Positions 33,875 through 40,092 of a stretch of 42,900 bases of DNA are shown piece after piece (position 1 is the first letter of the stretch; the number at the start of each line of letters is the position of its first letter). The notes under the pieces were generated by a model. The model searched no databases and had not been told where the DNA came from. It was given only the letters and a program-made list of their open reading frames with translations. The translations under genes and the position numbers were made by a program. Source of the DNA: a virus; the IMG/VR virus record IMGVR_UViG_3300033141_004410, positions 1 through 42,900 of that record. One strand, written 5' to 3'.

Positions 33875-34486
33875 TTAGGTTCCTTTCTGTGAGATTTCTA
33901 GAATCCATTTTTGAATCTTGATTATTGCGTTCTGAACTAAGCGATTTGCCATCCTTAGAGAAACTCCATATCGACGGCCGATCTGCTCTCCCGTAAGGCC
34001 CTGATAGAATCTTAGGTAAATATATTGTTTGTCTGATTTAGAGAGACTCGGACACTTCATTAAACAATCTAAGAGTTGAATCCTATCGAGGCGAGTGTTA
34101 ATCTCGTCGAAAGCTTCTCGCTCGGAGAGTCTTACGACTTCACGGAAGACCTCAGGGTTTTGATCGAATGAGACTTCTTTAAGTCTCTGATGCTTGCGAA
34201 TAGCGTCGATGCATCGGCTCTTCACTATAGTCCAAGTGAGAGGCTTTTTGTGGGTCCAAAGCTCGGTCCAGATTCCCACGGAGATCTCCTCAACGTCGAG
34301 GGATTTCAAGCCTTTGAGAAAGAACCTCACGCGAGCTTCGATCTGATGGAGATCGTCGATCGTCAGAACCCCGCGAGCTTTCTCTGCTCTGGAGTCATTA
34401 GGCTCAAGATCCTCTCTAGGTCCTTCTGCTCTCGACTCTTTTGCTTTGGATTCTCTGTCCTTAGGAGTCTCAGCTTCTCGAGCCAT
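33875..34486 (-). CDS. sigma-70 family (ECF-like) RNA polymerase sigma factor
   Basis: Region 2-like sequence spans about 41-105 (DLHQIEARVRFFLKGLKSLDVEEISVGIWTELW, then SRCIDAIRKHQRLKEVSFD). Region 4 spans about 136-195 with its HTH at 164-188 (LTGEQIGRRYGVSLRMANRLVQ). The ATG at 34486 has AGGTG upstream, but residues 1-40 are low-complexity and overlap a plausible small gene in another frame; the true start may lie near 34366. A phage sigma factor would redirect host polymerase to phage promoters, with the 19-nt motif as candidate target. Confidence 0.8.
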   Translation of the reverse strand: MAREAETPKDRESKAKESRAEGPREDLEPNDSRAEKARGVLTIDDLHQIEARVRFFLKGLKSLDVEEISVGIWTELWTHKKPLTWTIVKSRCIDAIRKHQRLKEVSFDQNPEVFREVVRLSEREAFDEINTRLDRIQLLDCLMKCPSLSKSDKQYIYLRFYQGLTGEQIGRRYGVSLRMANRLVQNAIIKIQKWILEISQKGT

Positions 34487-34533
34487 GCGTCACCTCGCTT
34501 TCTAAAAGGAGTTTCTAAGGGTTCAATCATCAT
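34363..34533 (-). CDS. possible small protein, 56 aa, overlapping the sigma gene
   Basis: ATG ATG follows the stop of the XRE gene by one base. The product is helical and basic with ordinary composition (containing DAWLEKLRLLR and KDLERILSLMTPEQRKL), which looks more protein-like than the sigma frame over the same bases. It would end at TGA overlapping a CTG codon of the sigma gene. No family is recognised and the ribosome site is weak. Either this gene or the annotated sigma N-terminus may be the artefact. Confidence 0.4.
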   Translation of the reverse strand: MMIEPLETPFRKRGDAWLEKLRLLRTENPKQKSREQKDLERILSLMTPEQRKLAGF

Positions 34534-34534
34534 T

Positions 34535-34819
34535 TTACCATCTCTTGTCTTGGAAAATCAAGATTAGATCAAAGTTTAAGGTATCCGCAATGTCGGAAAG
34601 TGTCCTTAGGAGAAAGCTCTCATTAGTTCGAGAGCTCTCATATTTTTGGACACTCGTTTTTCCATGCCCAAGCTTCTCGCCTAGCTCCTTCTGCGTGAGT
34701 CCCTTAGCCTTTCTTATGCGCTTTATAATATCTCCGAGGAGACAATTTGTTTCTACTACTCGCTTGAGCTTCGAGGGCTCAAACATCGGTTTTCTGAAGT
34801 GATAGAATCTTACTTCCAT
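34535..34819 (-). CDS. XRE-family HTH regulator, 94 aa
   Basis: Residues 30-85 form a Cro/CI-type HTH: IIKRIRKAKGLTQKELGEKLGHGKTSVQKYESSRTN, then LRTLSDIADTLNFDL. AGAGG lies eight bases before the ATG. No C-terminal oligomerisation or protease domain is present, so it is a small repressor or activator rather than a CI-type lysogeny switch. It sits directly upstream of the sigma gene and could control it. Confidence 0.8.
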   Translation of the reverse strand: MEVRFYHFRKPMFEPSKLKRVVETNCLLGDIIKRIRKAKGLTQKELGEKLGHGKTSVQKYESSRTNESFLLRTLSDIADTLNFDLILIFQDKRW

Positions 34820-34831
34820 TTCTTTAAGCCT

Positions 34832-35122
34832 CTAAAGGGATCTTTTCTCCTTCTCAATGAGAGCTTTCAGTTCGGGACTATGGCGCTCGATGAGGCGCAG
34901 TAGGGCCTCTCCGCAAGTGTAACACAGGTCGCATTGCTCAGGCTCATAATCACCATCGATTGAATACCAAATCTCCAACTTGCCTGCTCCAGTGCCCATG
35001 CCGCCCCACTCCCAGCAGAAGTTGTGCGGATACTCGGCCTTTTTACCACATATATCACAATATAGCCCGACGCATACTTTGCGCTCTACTATCGTCTTTT
35101 TTATATCTTTATACTGTCTCAA
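34832..35122 (-). CDS. CDICGK-family zinc protein, copy 1, 96 aa
   Basis: The start is probably TTG at 35122, which overlaps the stop of the small membrane gene. Metal-binding pairs are CDICGK (22-27) and CDLCYTCG (about 64-71), followed by a helical end (LLRLIERHSPELKALIEKEK). It shares this plan with the gene at 41714-41974 (CDICGKEA, then CPSCSRSLINLISREPQALSKL). The function is unknown; the ribbon could bind nucleic acid or a host protein. Confidence 0.7.
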   Translation of the reverse strand: MRQYKDIKKTIVERKVCVGLYCDICGKKAEYPHNFCWEWGGMGTGAGKLEIWYSIDGDYEPEQCDLCYTCGEALLRLIERHSPELKALIEKEKRSL

Positions 35123-35265
35123 GATCTTTTCTCTCTCCCTTTATATAAATCATCTCTCTCAAATCTGTGAGGAGCCTCTCGTTGAGAACCTATCCACCAG
35201 AGAGTGAAGACGAGTCCTAAGATGAATCCAATTCCTGCACTTGAGCATTCTCTGATTATCCACAT
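35119..35265 (-). CDS. small single-span membrane protein, 48 aa
   Basis: GGAGGAG, the strongest ribosome site I noticed, lies eight bases before this ATG. The start overlaps the upstream stop (ATGA) and the stop overlaps the next TTG (TTGA). Residues 8-27 (SSAGIGFILGLVFTLWWIGS) are a membrane span, followed by a charged tail of about 20 residues. It could be a holin or an early membrane-acting peptide. It occupies what otherwise looks like a gap. Confidence 0.65.
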   Translation of the reverse strand: MWIIRECSSAGIGFILGLVFTLWWIGSQREAPHRFERDDLYKGREKRS

Positions 35266-35675
35266 CAGCGATTCTCCTCCACGATCTTACGCCACTTGTC
35301 GCGCAGCCTGGTCACAGCCCTGTTACCGCCTTTCGTGTAAGCATCTCGCACGTCCTCCAAGAACTGTAGTTCCAAGCGAGCCAACCGAAGGCAGCGCTTG
35401 CAATGGGGGACGCGGTTCCACAACCCTTTTAGGTGCCTATCATGTTCGTGCCGCTGATGATAACTCCACAGGCAGTACGGCGAGAGATAGCAATCCTCGT
35501 GGGAGGCTGTAGCTACCGGGCAGAGGAATTCGCCCCAACAGCAGTCCCGCAGGAATAGCGCACACAGCGGACAATCGTCTCTCCCGCGGTCCGCGGTCTT
35601 ACACGACCGTACGATCCGCTTCCACTTCGCGATTGAGCCGTCTAGTGCCTTCAACACTTCTGCTTTCGTCAACAT
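35265..35675 (-). CDS. KALDGSI-family zinc protein, copy 1, 136 aa
   Basis: This is one of three paralogues (also 35691-36047 and 38251-38649). Shared parts are EVLKALDGSIAKWKRIVRS (6-24), a cysteine cluster CPLC...CC...CPV (about 35-52), a central PYCLWSYHQRHEH, and HCKRCLRLARLELQFLEDV (about 90-109). The cysteines and histidines could bind two zinc ions. This copy is visibly richer in G and C than its paralogues and neighbours, which hints at separate acquisition. The function is unknown. Confidence 0.72.
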   Translation of the reverse strand: MLTKAEVLKALDGSIAKWKRIVRSCKTADRGRDDCPLCALFLRDCCWGEFLCPVATASHEDCYLSPYCLWSYHQRHEHDRHLKGLWNRVPHCKRCLRLARLELQFLEDVRDAYTKGGNRAVTRLRDKWRKIVEENR

Positions 35676-35690
35676 CAGTCTCGCTCCTGC

Positions 35691-36047
35691 TTAAGCATTG
35701 TTTGCGAGAACTCCAGATCCTAAGACGAAGGCTGTTTTTATTCTCTCCAGGAACTCGCGTTCTAGTCGAGCGAGTCTAAGACACTCCTTACAGTGAGGTT
35801 CTCGATGATATCTGAATCTCTTTCTCTTGTGTGCTAAACGCTGATGTCGAACCCAAGCCTCGTAAGGTGTCGATACACATCCAGGAGCTCCTACGTGAGC
35901 CATGATGGGACAGTCAAAACATACTCCTAATTGACATAGAGGACAATTGGAGCTCCCTCGATCTTCAGCTTCTGTAGATCTCTCGATTCTTTTCCATTTA
36001 AGAATCGAGCCATCGAGAGCTTTTAAGACTTCCTCTTTCGCTGGCAC
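35691..36047 (-). CDS. KALDGSI-family zinc protein, copy 2, 118 aa
   Basis: The GTG start with AGGAG upstream shares one base with the preceding stop. It has EVLKALDGSILKWKRIERS, CPLCQLGVCFDCPIM, PYEAWVRHQRLAH and HCKECLRLARLEREFLERI, matching copy 1 almost block for block. Its codon use is like the rest of the genome, unlike copy 1. The function is unknown. Confidence 0.72.
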   Translation of the reverse strand: MPAKEEVLKALDGSILKWKRIERSTEAEDRGSSNCPLCQLGVCFDCPIMAHVGAPGCVSTPYEAWVRHQRLAHKRKRFRYHREPHCKECLRLARLEREFLERIKTAFVLGSGVLANNA

Positions 36048-36286
36048 TAATCTTGCTCCTGAGCTACCTTAGCCTCTAGTCGATAGTATAAGTCCTCCCA
36101 GACCAGATTCAAAATGTGCTCGCGCAACAGGTCGTCGGTCTGGATTCTTTCGTCGAGCCAGTCCATGAACTCGCTTACTGTGAGAGATTTAGAGTAATCA
36201 TCTTCTAGGTGCTTCGCAATGTTGTACTGGAAGTTTAGATAAGCTAGGATCTCTTTTGAAAGTTCCTTGAAAACTTGGATCTGCAT
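36047..36286 (-). CDS. hypothetical protein, 79 aa, acidic helical
   Basis: AAGGAG lies seven bases before the ATG. The protein is almost entirely helical by composition (IQVFKELSKEILAYLNFQYNIAKHLEDDY, then EFMDWLDERIQTDDLLREHIL). No family is recognised. It is the first gene of the group running into the two KALDGSI copies. Confidence 0.65.
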   Translation of the reverse strand: MQIQVFKELSKEILAYLNFQYNIAKHLEDDYSKSLTVSEFMDWLDERIQTDDLLREHILNLVWEDLYYRLEAKVAQEQD

Positions 36287-36307
36287 CGGAAGACTCCTTG
36301 GAGCCTC

Positions 36308-36365
36308 GAGGAGCTTAGGAAACCCTTGGAGTTACTATCTCCTTTCGAGCTCCGCTAAGCTCCTC
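36308..36365 (-). terminator. 11-bp perfect inverted repeat after the acidic-tail gene
   Basis: GAGGAGCTTAG (36308-36318) and CTAAGCTCCTC (36355-36365) are perfect reverse complements around a 36-base spacer that holds its own GGAG/CTCC stem. It lies 18 bases beyond the stop of the gene at 36383-36748. There is no clear T tail, so it may be a terminator aided by a factor, an attenuator or an RNA-processing site. Confidence 0.45.
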
Positions 36366-36382
36366 AAGACCCACAGAAAGGG

Positions 36383-36748
36383 TTAACTTTCGTCGTCTTC
36401 GTCGTCCTCCTCGATGGAGGGAGCTCCTGCAGCGTACTTGGCCTCGAGCTCGGCGACCTTGCGATTGATGAGGTTTCGGAGCTCGACCTGATCGCCAGCG
36501 CAAGCTTGGAACTCTTCGATGGTGATTAGGCTTAGAGCCTCGGCTTCGAGGGCCTTGCGAGAAGGCTTGCCAGTCGCCTTCGCACGAGCGAGATTCATTG
36601 CATTTGTGCGAACTTGAGCATTGATCAAGTTCAAGATCGATTGTTCGCCCTTGGCCTCGACGGCTTCTGCTACGCTGTCGAAAACCTCGTACTCGCAAGT
36701 CGCTACGACACGACTCTTCGACCTTACCTCAGACGTTGCTTTCTTCAT
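36383..36748 (-). CDS. hypothetical protein with acidic tail, 121 aa
   Basis: The helical body has regular alanine- and glutamate-rich helices (about 25-100) and ends in the acidic tail EEDDEDDES. Such tails occur on single-strand DNA-binding and DNA-mimic proteins, but I see no OB-fold pattern. Motif copy 4 lies 33 bases upstream of the ATG and an inverted repeat follows the gene, so it may be a separately regulated, strongly expressed unit. Confidence 0.7.
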   Translation of the reverse strand: MKKATSEVRSKSRVVATCEYEVFDSVAEAVEAKGEQSILNLINAQVRTNAMNLARAKATGKPSRKALEAEALSLITIEEFQACAGDQVELRNLINRKVAELEAKYAAGAPSIEEDDEDDES

Positions 36749-36781
36749 TTCTCGGTCCTTTCATTTAGAGAGTGAAGTTTA

Positions 36782-36800
36782 ATGATAATCCCACCTTGGG
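36782..36800 (-). promoter_or_regulatory. 19-nt dispersed motif, copy 4
   Basis: On the minus strand CCCAAGGTGGGATTATCAT, in the sense of the acidic-tail gene whose ATG lies 33 bases downstream. It has the full CCCA-N3-TGGG palindrome. It starts one base past the stop codon of the small zinc protein at 36802. Confidence 0.6.
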
Positions 36801-36801
36801 A

Positions 36802-36975
36802 TTATTTCCTTTTAATCTCCTTCCAGAGTTCCTCGAGCCTTTGCCTCACCTGCTCTTCGGTTAGATCCTTTGTGGCTTCGAGGGGACGAGAGAAGTAAGG
36901 GTTCTCGCTCTCGATGGTCAGGTAAAAGAGTCTCTTACAAGATGGACACCTAAGGGCTATGATTGAACTTGGCAT
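36802..36975 (-). CDS. small CxxC protein, 57 aa
   Basis: The product starts MPSSIIALRCPSCKRLFYL, a half zinc-ribbon with C10 and C13, and ends in a charged helix (LTEEQVRQRLEELWKEIKRK). Only one CxxC pair is present, so it may dimerise around a metal or be a remnant. The gene overlaps the preceding one by 19 nt and has TAGAGA as a weak ribosome site. Confidence 0.5.
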   Translation of the reverse strand: MPSSIIALRCPSCKRLFYLTIESENPYFSRPLEATKDLTEEQVRQRLEELWKEIKRK

Positions 36976-37196
36976 TTCTCTAGGTTCTCCGAAAGTCTCT
37001 CTCGAGCGTCTCTAAGGTACTTGAGGATTTCGTCCTCGAATAGGGGCATGGGATGTCGACCGTGCTGATCCTCGGAGTAGGCTACGAGCCTTGGAGAAGC
37101 CGTCGCGAATGTTACTTCAATGACTCGAGCTCCTATGCCTGAGGTCTGGCGATACTCGACGGTCTTGTGGCGAATTGTTATTTTGGGGTTGTGCAT
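36957..37196 (-). CDS. hypothetical protein, 79 aa, beta then helix
   Basis: I use the ATG at 37196; a TTG at 37220 is the longer option and neither has a good ribosome site. The first 50 residues are beta-prone (KITIRHKTVEYRQ, VIEVTFATASPRLVAYS), and a helix follows (DEILKYLRDARERLSENL). The plan resembles the small proteins at 39374-40081 only loosely. The function is unknown. Confidence 0.6.
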   Translation of the reverse strand: MHNPKITIRHKTVEYRQTSGIGARVIEVTFATASPRLVAYSEDQHGRHPMPLFEDEILKYLRDARERLSENLEKCQVQS

Positions 37197-37249
37197 TGAT
37201 AGTCTTACGATATGTTGCAAGGTGTTGGCATTTTAATAAAAGTTAAATG

Positions 37250-37597
37250 CTACTTAAGGTTCAGCCATCCGTTTCTCTCAAGTGTGTCGTATAAAGCAAC
37301 TGAGAGTACCGAGAGATCGTCATGGTCCTCTTCGAGAGAACTTAGTCTTAGCGAATAGATAATCCCGTGAAGCGTCTCGTGGAGGATCGTCTCTAAGATG
37401 TCGTCGATAGTCCTCTTTCCTCGGAAGACCCGGATCTTTCTTTCCCAGTAATTTATTTGTCCCATGAGGGATTCTCTTCGATTCTCGTCGACCTCGTTTA
37501 TCGAGTCGAAGTACTCGATTTGATAGAGTTTCCCTAGGATCCTCAAGCTCGAAGGGAGGTATTTGATCTTATCTAGGAATGGGAAAAAATCACTCAT
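37250..37597 (-). CDS. HExxH metallopeptidase-like protein, 115 aa
   Basis: A zinc-protease motif HETLH (69-73, inside ILETILHETLHGIIY) is followed by EEDHDDLSVLSVALYDTLERNGWL, where the third ligand may be an acidic residue. The pattern matches small phage proteins that I know as putative metallopeptidases. The N-terminal part has beta strands (LRILGKLYQIEYFDS). It might cleave a host regulator, as ImmA/IrrE proteases do, but this is not shown. Confidence 0.68.
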   Translation of the reverse strand: MSDFFPFLDKIKYLPSSLRILGKLYQIEYFDSINEVDENRRESLMGQINYWERKIRVFRGKRTIDDILETILHETLHGIIYSLRLSSLEEDHDDLSVLSVALYDTLERNGWLNLK

Positions 37598-37620
37598 TTC
37601 TTTGTGTCCTTTCTAAAGCT

Positions 37621-38235
37621 TTAAAGTTCTAAGATTCTTAGGTCCTCGAACCTCGACGGCCACTTATTCTCGAGTTTACAGCGCTTGAGCTCTGAGATGC
37701 TCTCTTCAATTGAGTTTTCTGCGTTATCGAGGGTGTAGTCTGATACTCTCCATACTCCACAGCGAGTGGGTTCTAAGATCTCGATTACAACTACGTAGGT
37801 CGGATATGTGTGTCCCGAGTTCTTCTCGATTAGGGCTCGAGTGAAAGCGTAGTCGATGGCGAGTTCTTTTTGTCGGGCGGATCTTGGAAAATAGTCGAGA
37901 GAAGCTGTGAATTGGATGGAGGTAATTCCTCTCTCTGGGTTGAAGAAATCTACTCGAGCCTGACAGGGGAGATCGTAGAGGGTCCCTCTTACGGTTGAGA
38001 GGGCTAAACCCTTGGAAAGTAAGAGGGAGGCAAAGTGGTGGCTCTTGAGGGTCTTGGAGAAACGCGAGAGGTCCTTAACGAACTCCTCGTGGAGGGCAAA
38101 GTGCTCGAGATGCTCCGACTCTCTTTGACGATAGTGAAGAGGACTCTTGCGAAAGAGTTTGAGGTCCTCGATTATGAGGAACTCTTTCCTCTTCTCGAGA
38201 TAGGTTTCAAGGCTTTCTTTTAGGAGGAAATCCAT
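37621..38235 (-). CDS. RecE-like PD-(D/E)XK protein lacking the catalytic D/E-x-K
   Basis: The overall pattern of this 204-aa protein follows phage exonucleases of the RecE/YqaJ type: LYDLPCQARVDFFNPERGI (about 86-104), then a long helix (RQKELAIDYAFTRALIEK) and a strand (YVVVIEI). D96 is in place, but where the family has DLKTT or similar, this protein reads SIQFTAS (106-112), so both the second acidic residue and the lysine are missing. It is probably inactive and may have a binding or regulatory role. Confidence 0.6.
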   Translation of the reverse strand: MDFLLKESLETYLEKRKEFLIIEDLKLFRKSPLHYRQRESEHLEHFALHEEFVKDLSRFSKTLKSHHFASLLLSKGLALSTVRGTLYDLPCQARVDFFNPERGITSIQFTASLDYFPRSARQKELAIDYAFTRALIEKNSGHTYPTYVVVIEILEPTRCGVWRVSDYTLDNAENSIEESISELKRCKLENKWPSRFEDLRILEL

Positions 38236-38250
38236 TTTGAAACTCCTTTC

Positions 38251-38649
38251 TTAACAACGATACTCGGAAAAGTCATGGTTCCTGACTGCATTATAACCTC
38301 CCTTGGAGAACTCTCGATAAACTTCCTCAAGGAACTTAAGTTCTCTCCTCGAGGTGTAGAGACATTCCTTGCAATACGGGTGACGGTGAAAGGCTTTAGA
38401 TTTCTCTGCTCTATGCTCAAGGCTCTGGTGACAGAGCCAAAGACTGTAAGGAGAGTCCACACAGCCTCTCGCCCCAGTTGCCCAAAAAACTGGACACTGC
38501 GAGCAGCCTTCGTCACGGAGAACGGCTGAGAAGAGCTTGCAGAGGGCACAGTTCTCTGGTCCAAGGTCTAGAGCTTTCGTGGATCTTACGATCTTTCTCC
38601 ACTTGGATATGGATTGCTTAAGAGCCTTTAATACGATTTTCTCGTTCAT
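38251..38649 (-). CDS. KALDGSI-family zinc protein, copy 3, 132 aa
   Basis: I take the ATG at 38649, six bases after GGGGAG. It has VLKALKQSISKWRKIVRSTKALD, CALC and CSQCPV, DSPYSLWLCHQSLEH, and YCKECLYTSRRELKFLEEVY, matching copies 1 and 2. It lies two kilobases from them, behind the first beta-solenoid gene, so the copies are dispersed rather than strictly tandem. Confidence 0.72.
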   Translation of the reverse strand: MNEKIVLKALKQSISKWRKIVRSTKALDLGPENCALCKLFSAVLRDEGCSQCPVFWATGARGCVDSPYSLWLCHQSLEHRAEKSKAFHRHPYCKECLYTSRRELKFLEEVYREFSKGGYNAVRNHDFSEYRC

Positions 38650-38650
38650 T

Positions 38651-39370
38651 TCAATTCTCCCCAAGCGTTTGAATAGAGACATTCCGAGGGATTAGCTCTA
38701 AGTTCCTCAGATTAAGTTTTCCAAAGCACTGGATTTGGACCTTCTCTCCGACTAAAGAGAGCTTCGAGAGGTTCAGAGAAGCTAAGCTATAGATGATTGA
38801 ACTATGTCTCAGAGATGATAGGTTGGAGAGCGCGAGCCATCCCGATGAAGAGAGATGACAGTTTCTCTCGATTGAGGCTAGGGATGGAGCGGAGATGAAG
38901 TTTCTTGCAAAGATCTTGCAATCATCTTCGATTGTCTCTAGCTCGGAGAGGGAAATACTTTCGGCTTGGAGGAAAGAACCCTTGGGGAGGATTTTGAGAG
39001 CCTTTAAGGAAAGGGTTCTCAAAGTCTCTATGATGAGGGGTCTTGAAGAGAACTCGAGGTCGTCGAGGATTAGAGAATCTCTCGAAGAGAGCTTTCCTTC
39101 TCTAGTGCGAGCTTTCCAAACCTCATAGAGCTGAGCTCGAGCGTCTCTTTCGTGAGCTTGAGTCCACCAGAGGGGCCTTTCTCCGGCGAAGACTAGGTCG
39201 AAGTTTTCTAGGCCCTCGAAGTCTCGACGGGGACGGAGCTCGATCGATAGGGAGTCTCTGAGAGAGAAGTGCTTGCGGATTTTCTCGTGGGAGTCTGTGT
39301 GTTTTAGTGAGTAGACTCTGAGGGAGCTCTCGTCTATTCTAATCGCTACTCCAGCTTGAGCATGGCACAT
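38651..39370 (-). CDS. MCxAxSGVAV beta-solenoid protein, copy 1, 239 aa
   Basis: This is one of three paralogues (also 40093-40884 and 40917-41711). The N-terminal domain (about 1-95) has the shared blocks MCHAQAGVAI, YSLKHTDSHEKIRKHFSLRD, WWTQAHERDARAQLYEVW. The C-terminal part (about 100-239) is built of roughly 20-residue repeats with regular leucines and isoleucines (LSLKALKILPKGS, ISLSELETIEDDC), as in leucine-rich or solenoid folds. A GGAGG site precedes it. Similar proteins with the MCxA start occur in other phages as I recall; their function is unknown. Confidence 0.75.
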   Translation of the reverse strand: MCHAQAGVAIRIDESSLRVYSLKHTDSHEKIRKHFSLRDSLSIELRPRRDFEGLENFDLVFAGERPLWWTQAHERDARAQLYEVWKARTREGKLSSRDSLILDDLEFSSRPLIIETLRTLSLKALKILPKGSFLQAESISLSELETIEDDCKIFARNFISAPSLASIERNCHLSSSGWLALSNLSSLRHSSIIYSLASLNLSKLSLVGEKVQIQCFGKLNLRNLELIPRNVSIQTLGEN

Positions 39371-39373
39371 CTT

Positions 39374-39610
39374 TTAAGGCCTCCTCATAAGGTTCGTTGC
39401 GATGGTCTCGTCCCAGGGTTTCTCTTCGTCTTCAAGGATGTGAATGGGCTTTGAGCCTGAGGGGAAGACAGTGACCTCAGGACCGCGCAAGCCATCGTCG
39501 CTCATGAAAGTGATGGTGAGCCAGCGAGTTCCTTTGAAAGAACCTGTCTTTAGAGAGACTTTGTCAACATCATGGACATTGATGCTGCCTGCGTAAGGTT
39601 TCTTTGTCAT
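39374..39610 (-). CDS. small beta protein, copy 1, 78 aa
   Basis: This is one of three neighbouring paralogues. The shared pattern is INVHDVDKVSLKTGSFKGTRWLTITF, then EVTVFP (about 10-50). Histidine, tryptophan and the FP pair are kept in all three. The gene has GGAG nine bases upstream of the ATG. It looks like a compact all-beta protein of unknown role. Confidence 0.7.
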   Translation of the reverse strand: MTKKPYAGSINVHDVDKVSLKTGSFKGTRWLTITFMSDDGLRGPEVTVFPSGSKPIHILEDEEKPWDETIATNLMRRP

Positions 39611-39837
39611 TTTCGAGTCTCCTTAATAGAACAAACCGAAGGTTCAGAGAGATCCAAGGTCAAGGGCATGGGAGTCTCTAGGTCGAGGGGGAAGATTGTG
39701 ATCTCGAAGTATCCTAGACGACCCTTTAGTCTAATGGTGAGCCACTTGCTTGAGCCTACAGCCCTTGTGCTCATTTCGATCTCCTTCACGTAGTGGATAC
39801 AAAATCTCGAAGGTCTGGGTCTGTCGTCGTAAGACAT
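39607..39837 (-). CDS. small beta protein, copy 2, 76 aa
   Basis: Shared blocks are FCIHYVKEIEMSTRAVGSSKWLTIRL and FEITIFP. GGAG lies before the ATG in the same leader (GGAGACCTAAAATG) as copy 3, showing that the leaders were duplicated along with the genes. It overlaps copy 1 by four bases. Confidence 0.7.
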   Translation of the reverse strand: MSYDDRPRPSRFCIHYVKEIEMSTRAVGSSKWLTIRLKGRLGYFEITIFPLDLETPMPLTLDLSEPSVCSIKETRK

Positions 39838-39838
39838 T

Positions 39839-40081
39839 TTAGGTCTCCTTTGGAAAAGAGGTTAGTTTCAGGAGATGAGGGTCGAAGTGGTTGGAGAGGG
39901 GAAAGAGCTCGATGGAACTTAGGTCCTTGCGAGGGAACACCATAATGGTTCGAGTACCCTCCTTTCCTCGGAGATAGAAGGTGATCCATCGAGTTCCCCG
40001 ATAGTCTCCAGTTGACACTTCGATTGACTCTACGTGATGGATGCAAATTGTGCCGACTGAGGGTTCTAGAGGCTCAGACAT
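39839..40081 (-). CDS. small beta protein, copy 3, 80 aa
   Basis: Shared blocks are ICIHHVESIEVSTGDYRGTRWITFYL and TIMVFP; it is closest to copy 2 over the first strands and to copy 1 at RGTRW. The leader is GGAGACCTAAAATG. The end is variable. The function is unknown. Confidence 0.7.
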   Translation of the reverse strand: MSEPLEPSVGTICIHHVESIEVSTGDYRGTRWITFYLRGKEGTRTIMVFPRKDLSSIELFPLSNHFDPHLLKLTSFPKET

Positions 40082-40092
40082 TTTAGGTCTCC

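Noticed and set aside
34535-34819. XRE protein as a lysogeny repressor
   Set aside because: It is a single small HTH without a CI-type C-terminal domain, and no integrase, excisionase or att-like site was seen.
36315-36698. Alternative 127-codon minus-strand frame over the acidic-tail gene
   Set aside because: Arginine/serine-rich low-complexity product; the frame at 36383-36748 has normal composition and a ribosome site.
37360-37375. Possible sixth copy of the 19-nt motif (GATAATCCCGTG)
   Set aside because: Only nine bases match, it lies inside the metallopeptidase-like gene, and no start codon follows in the proper sense.
38220-38564. Alternative frame overlapping the third KALDGSI gene
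   Set aside because: The competing frame at 38251-38649 has clear paralogues and a good ribosome site.
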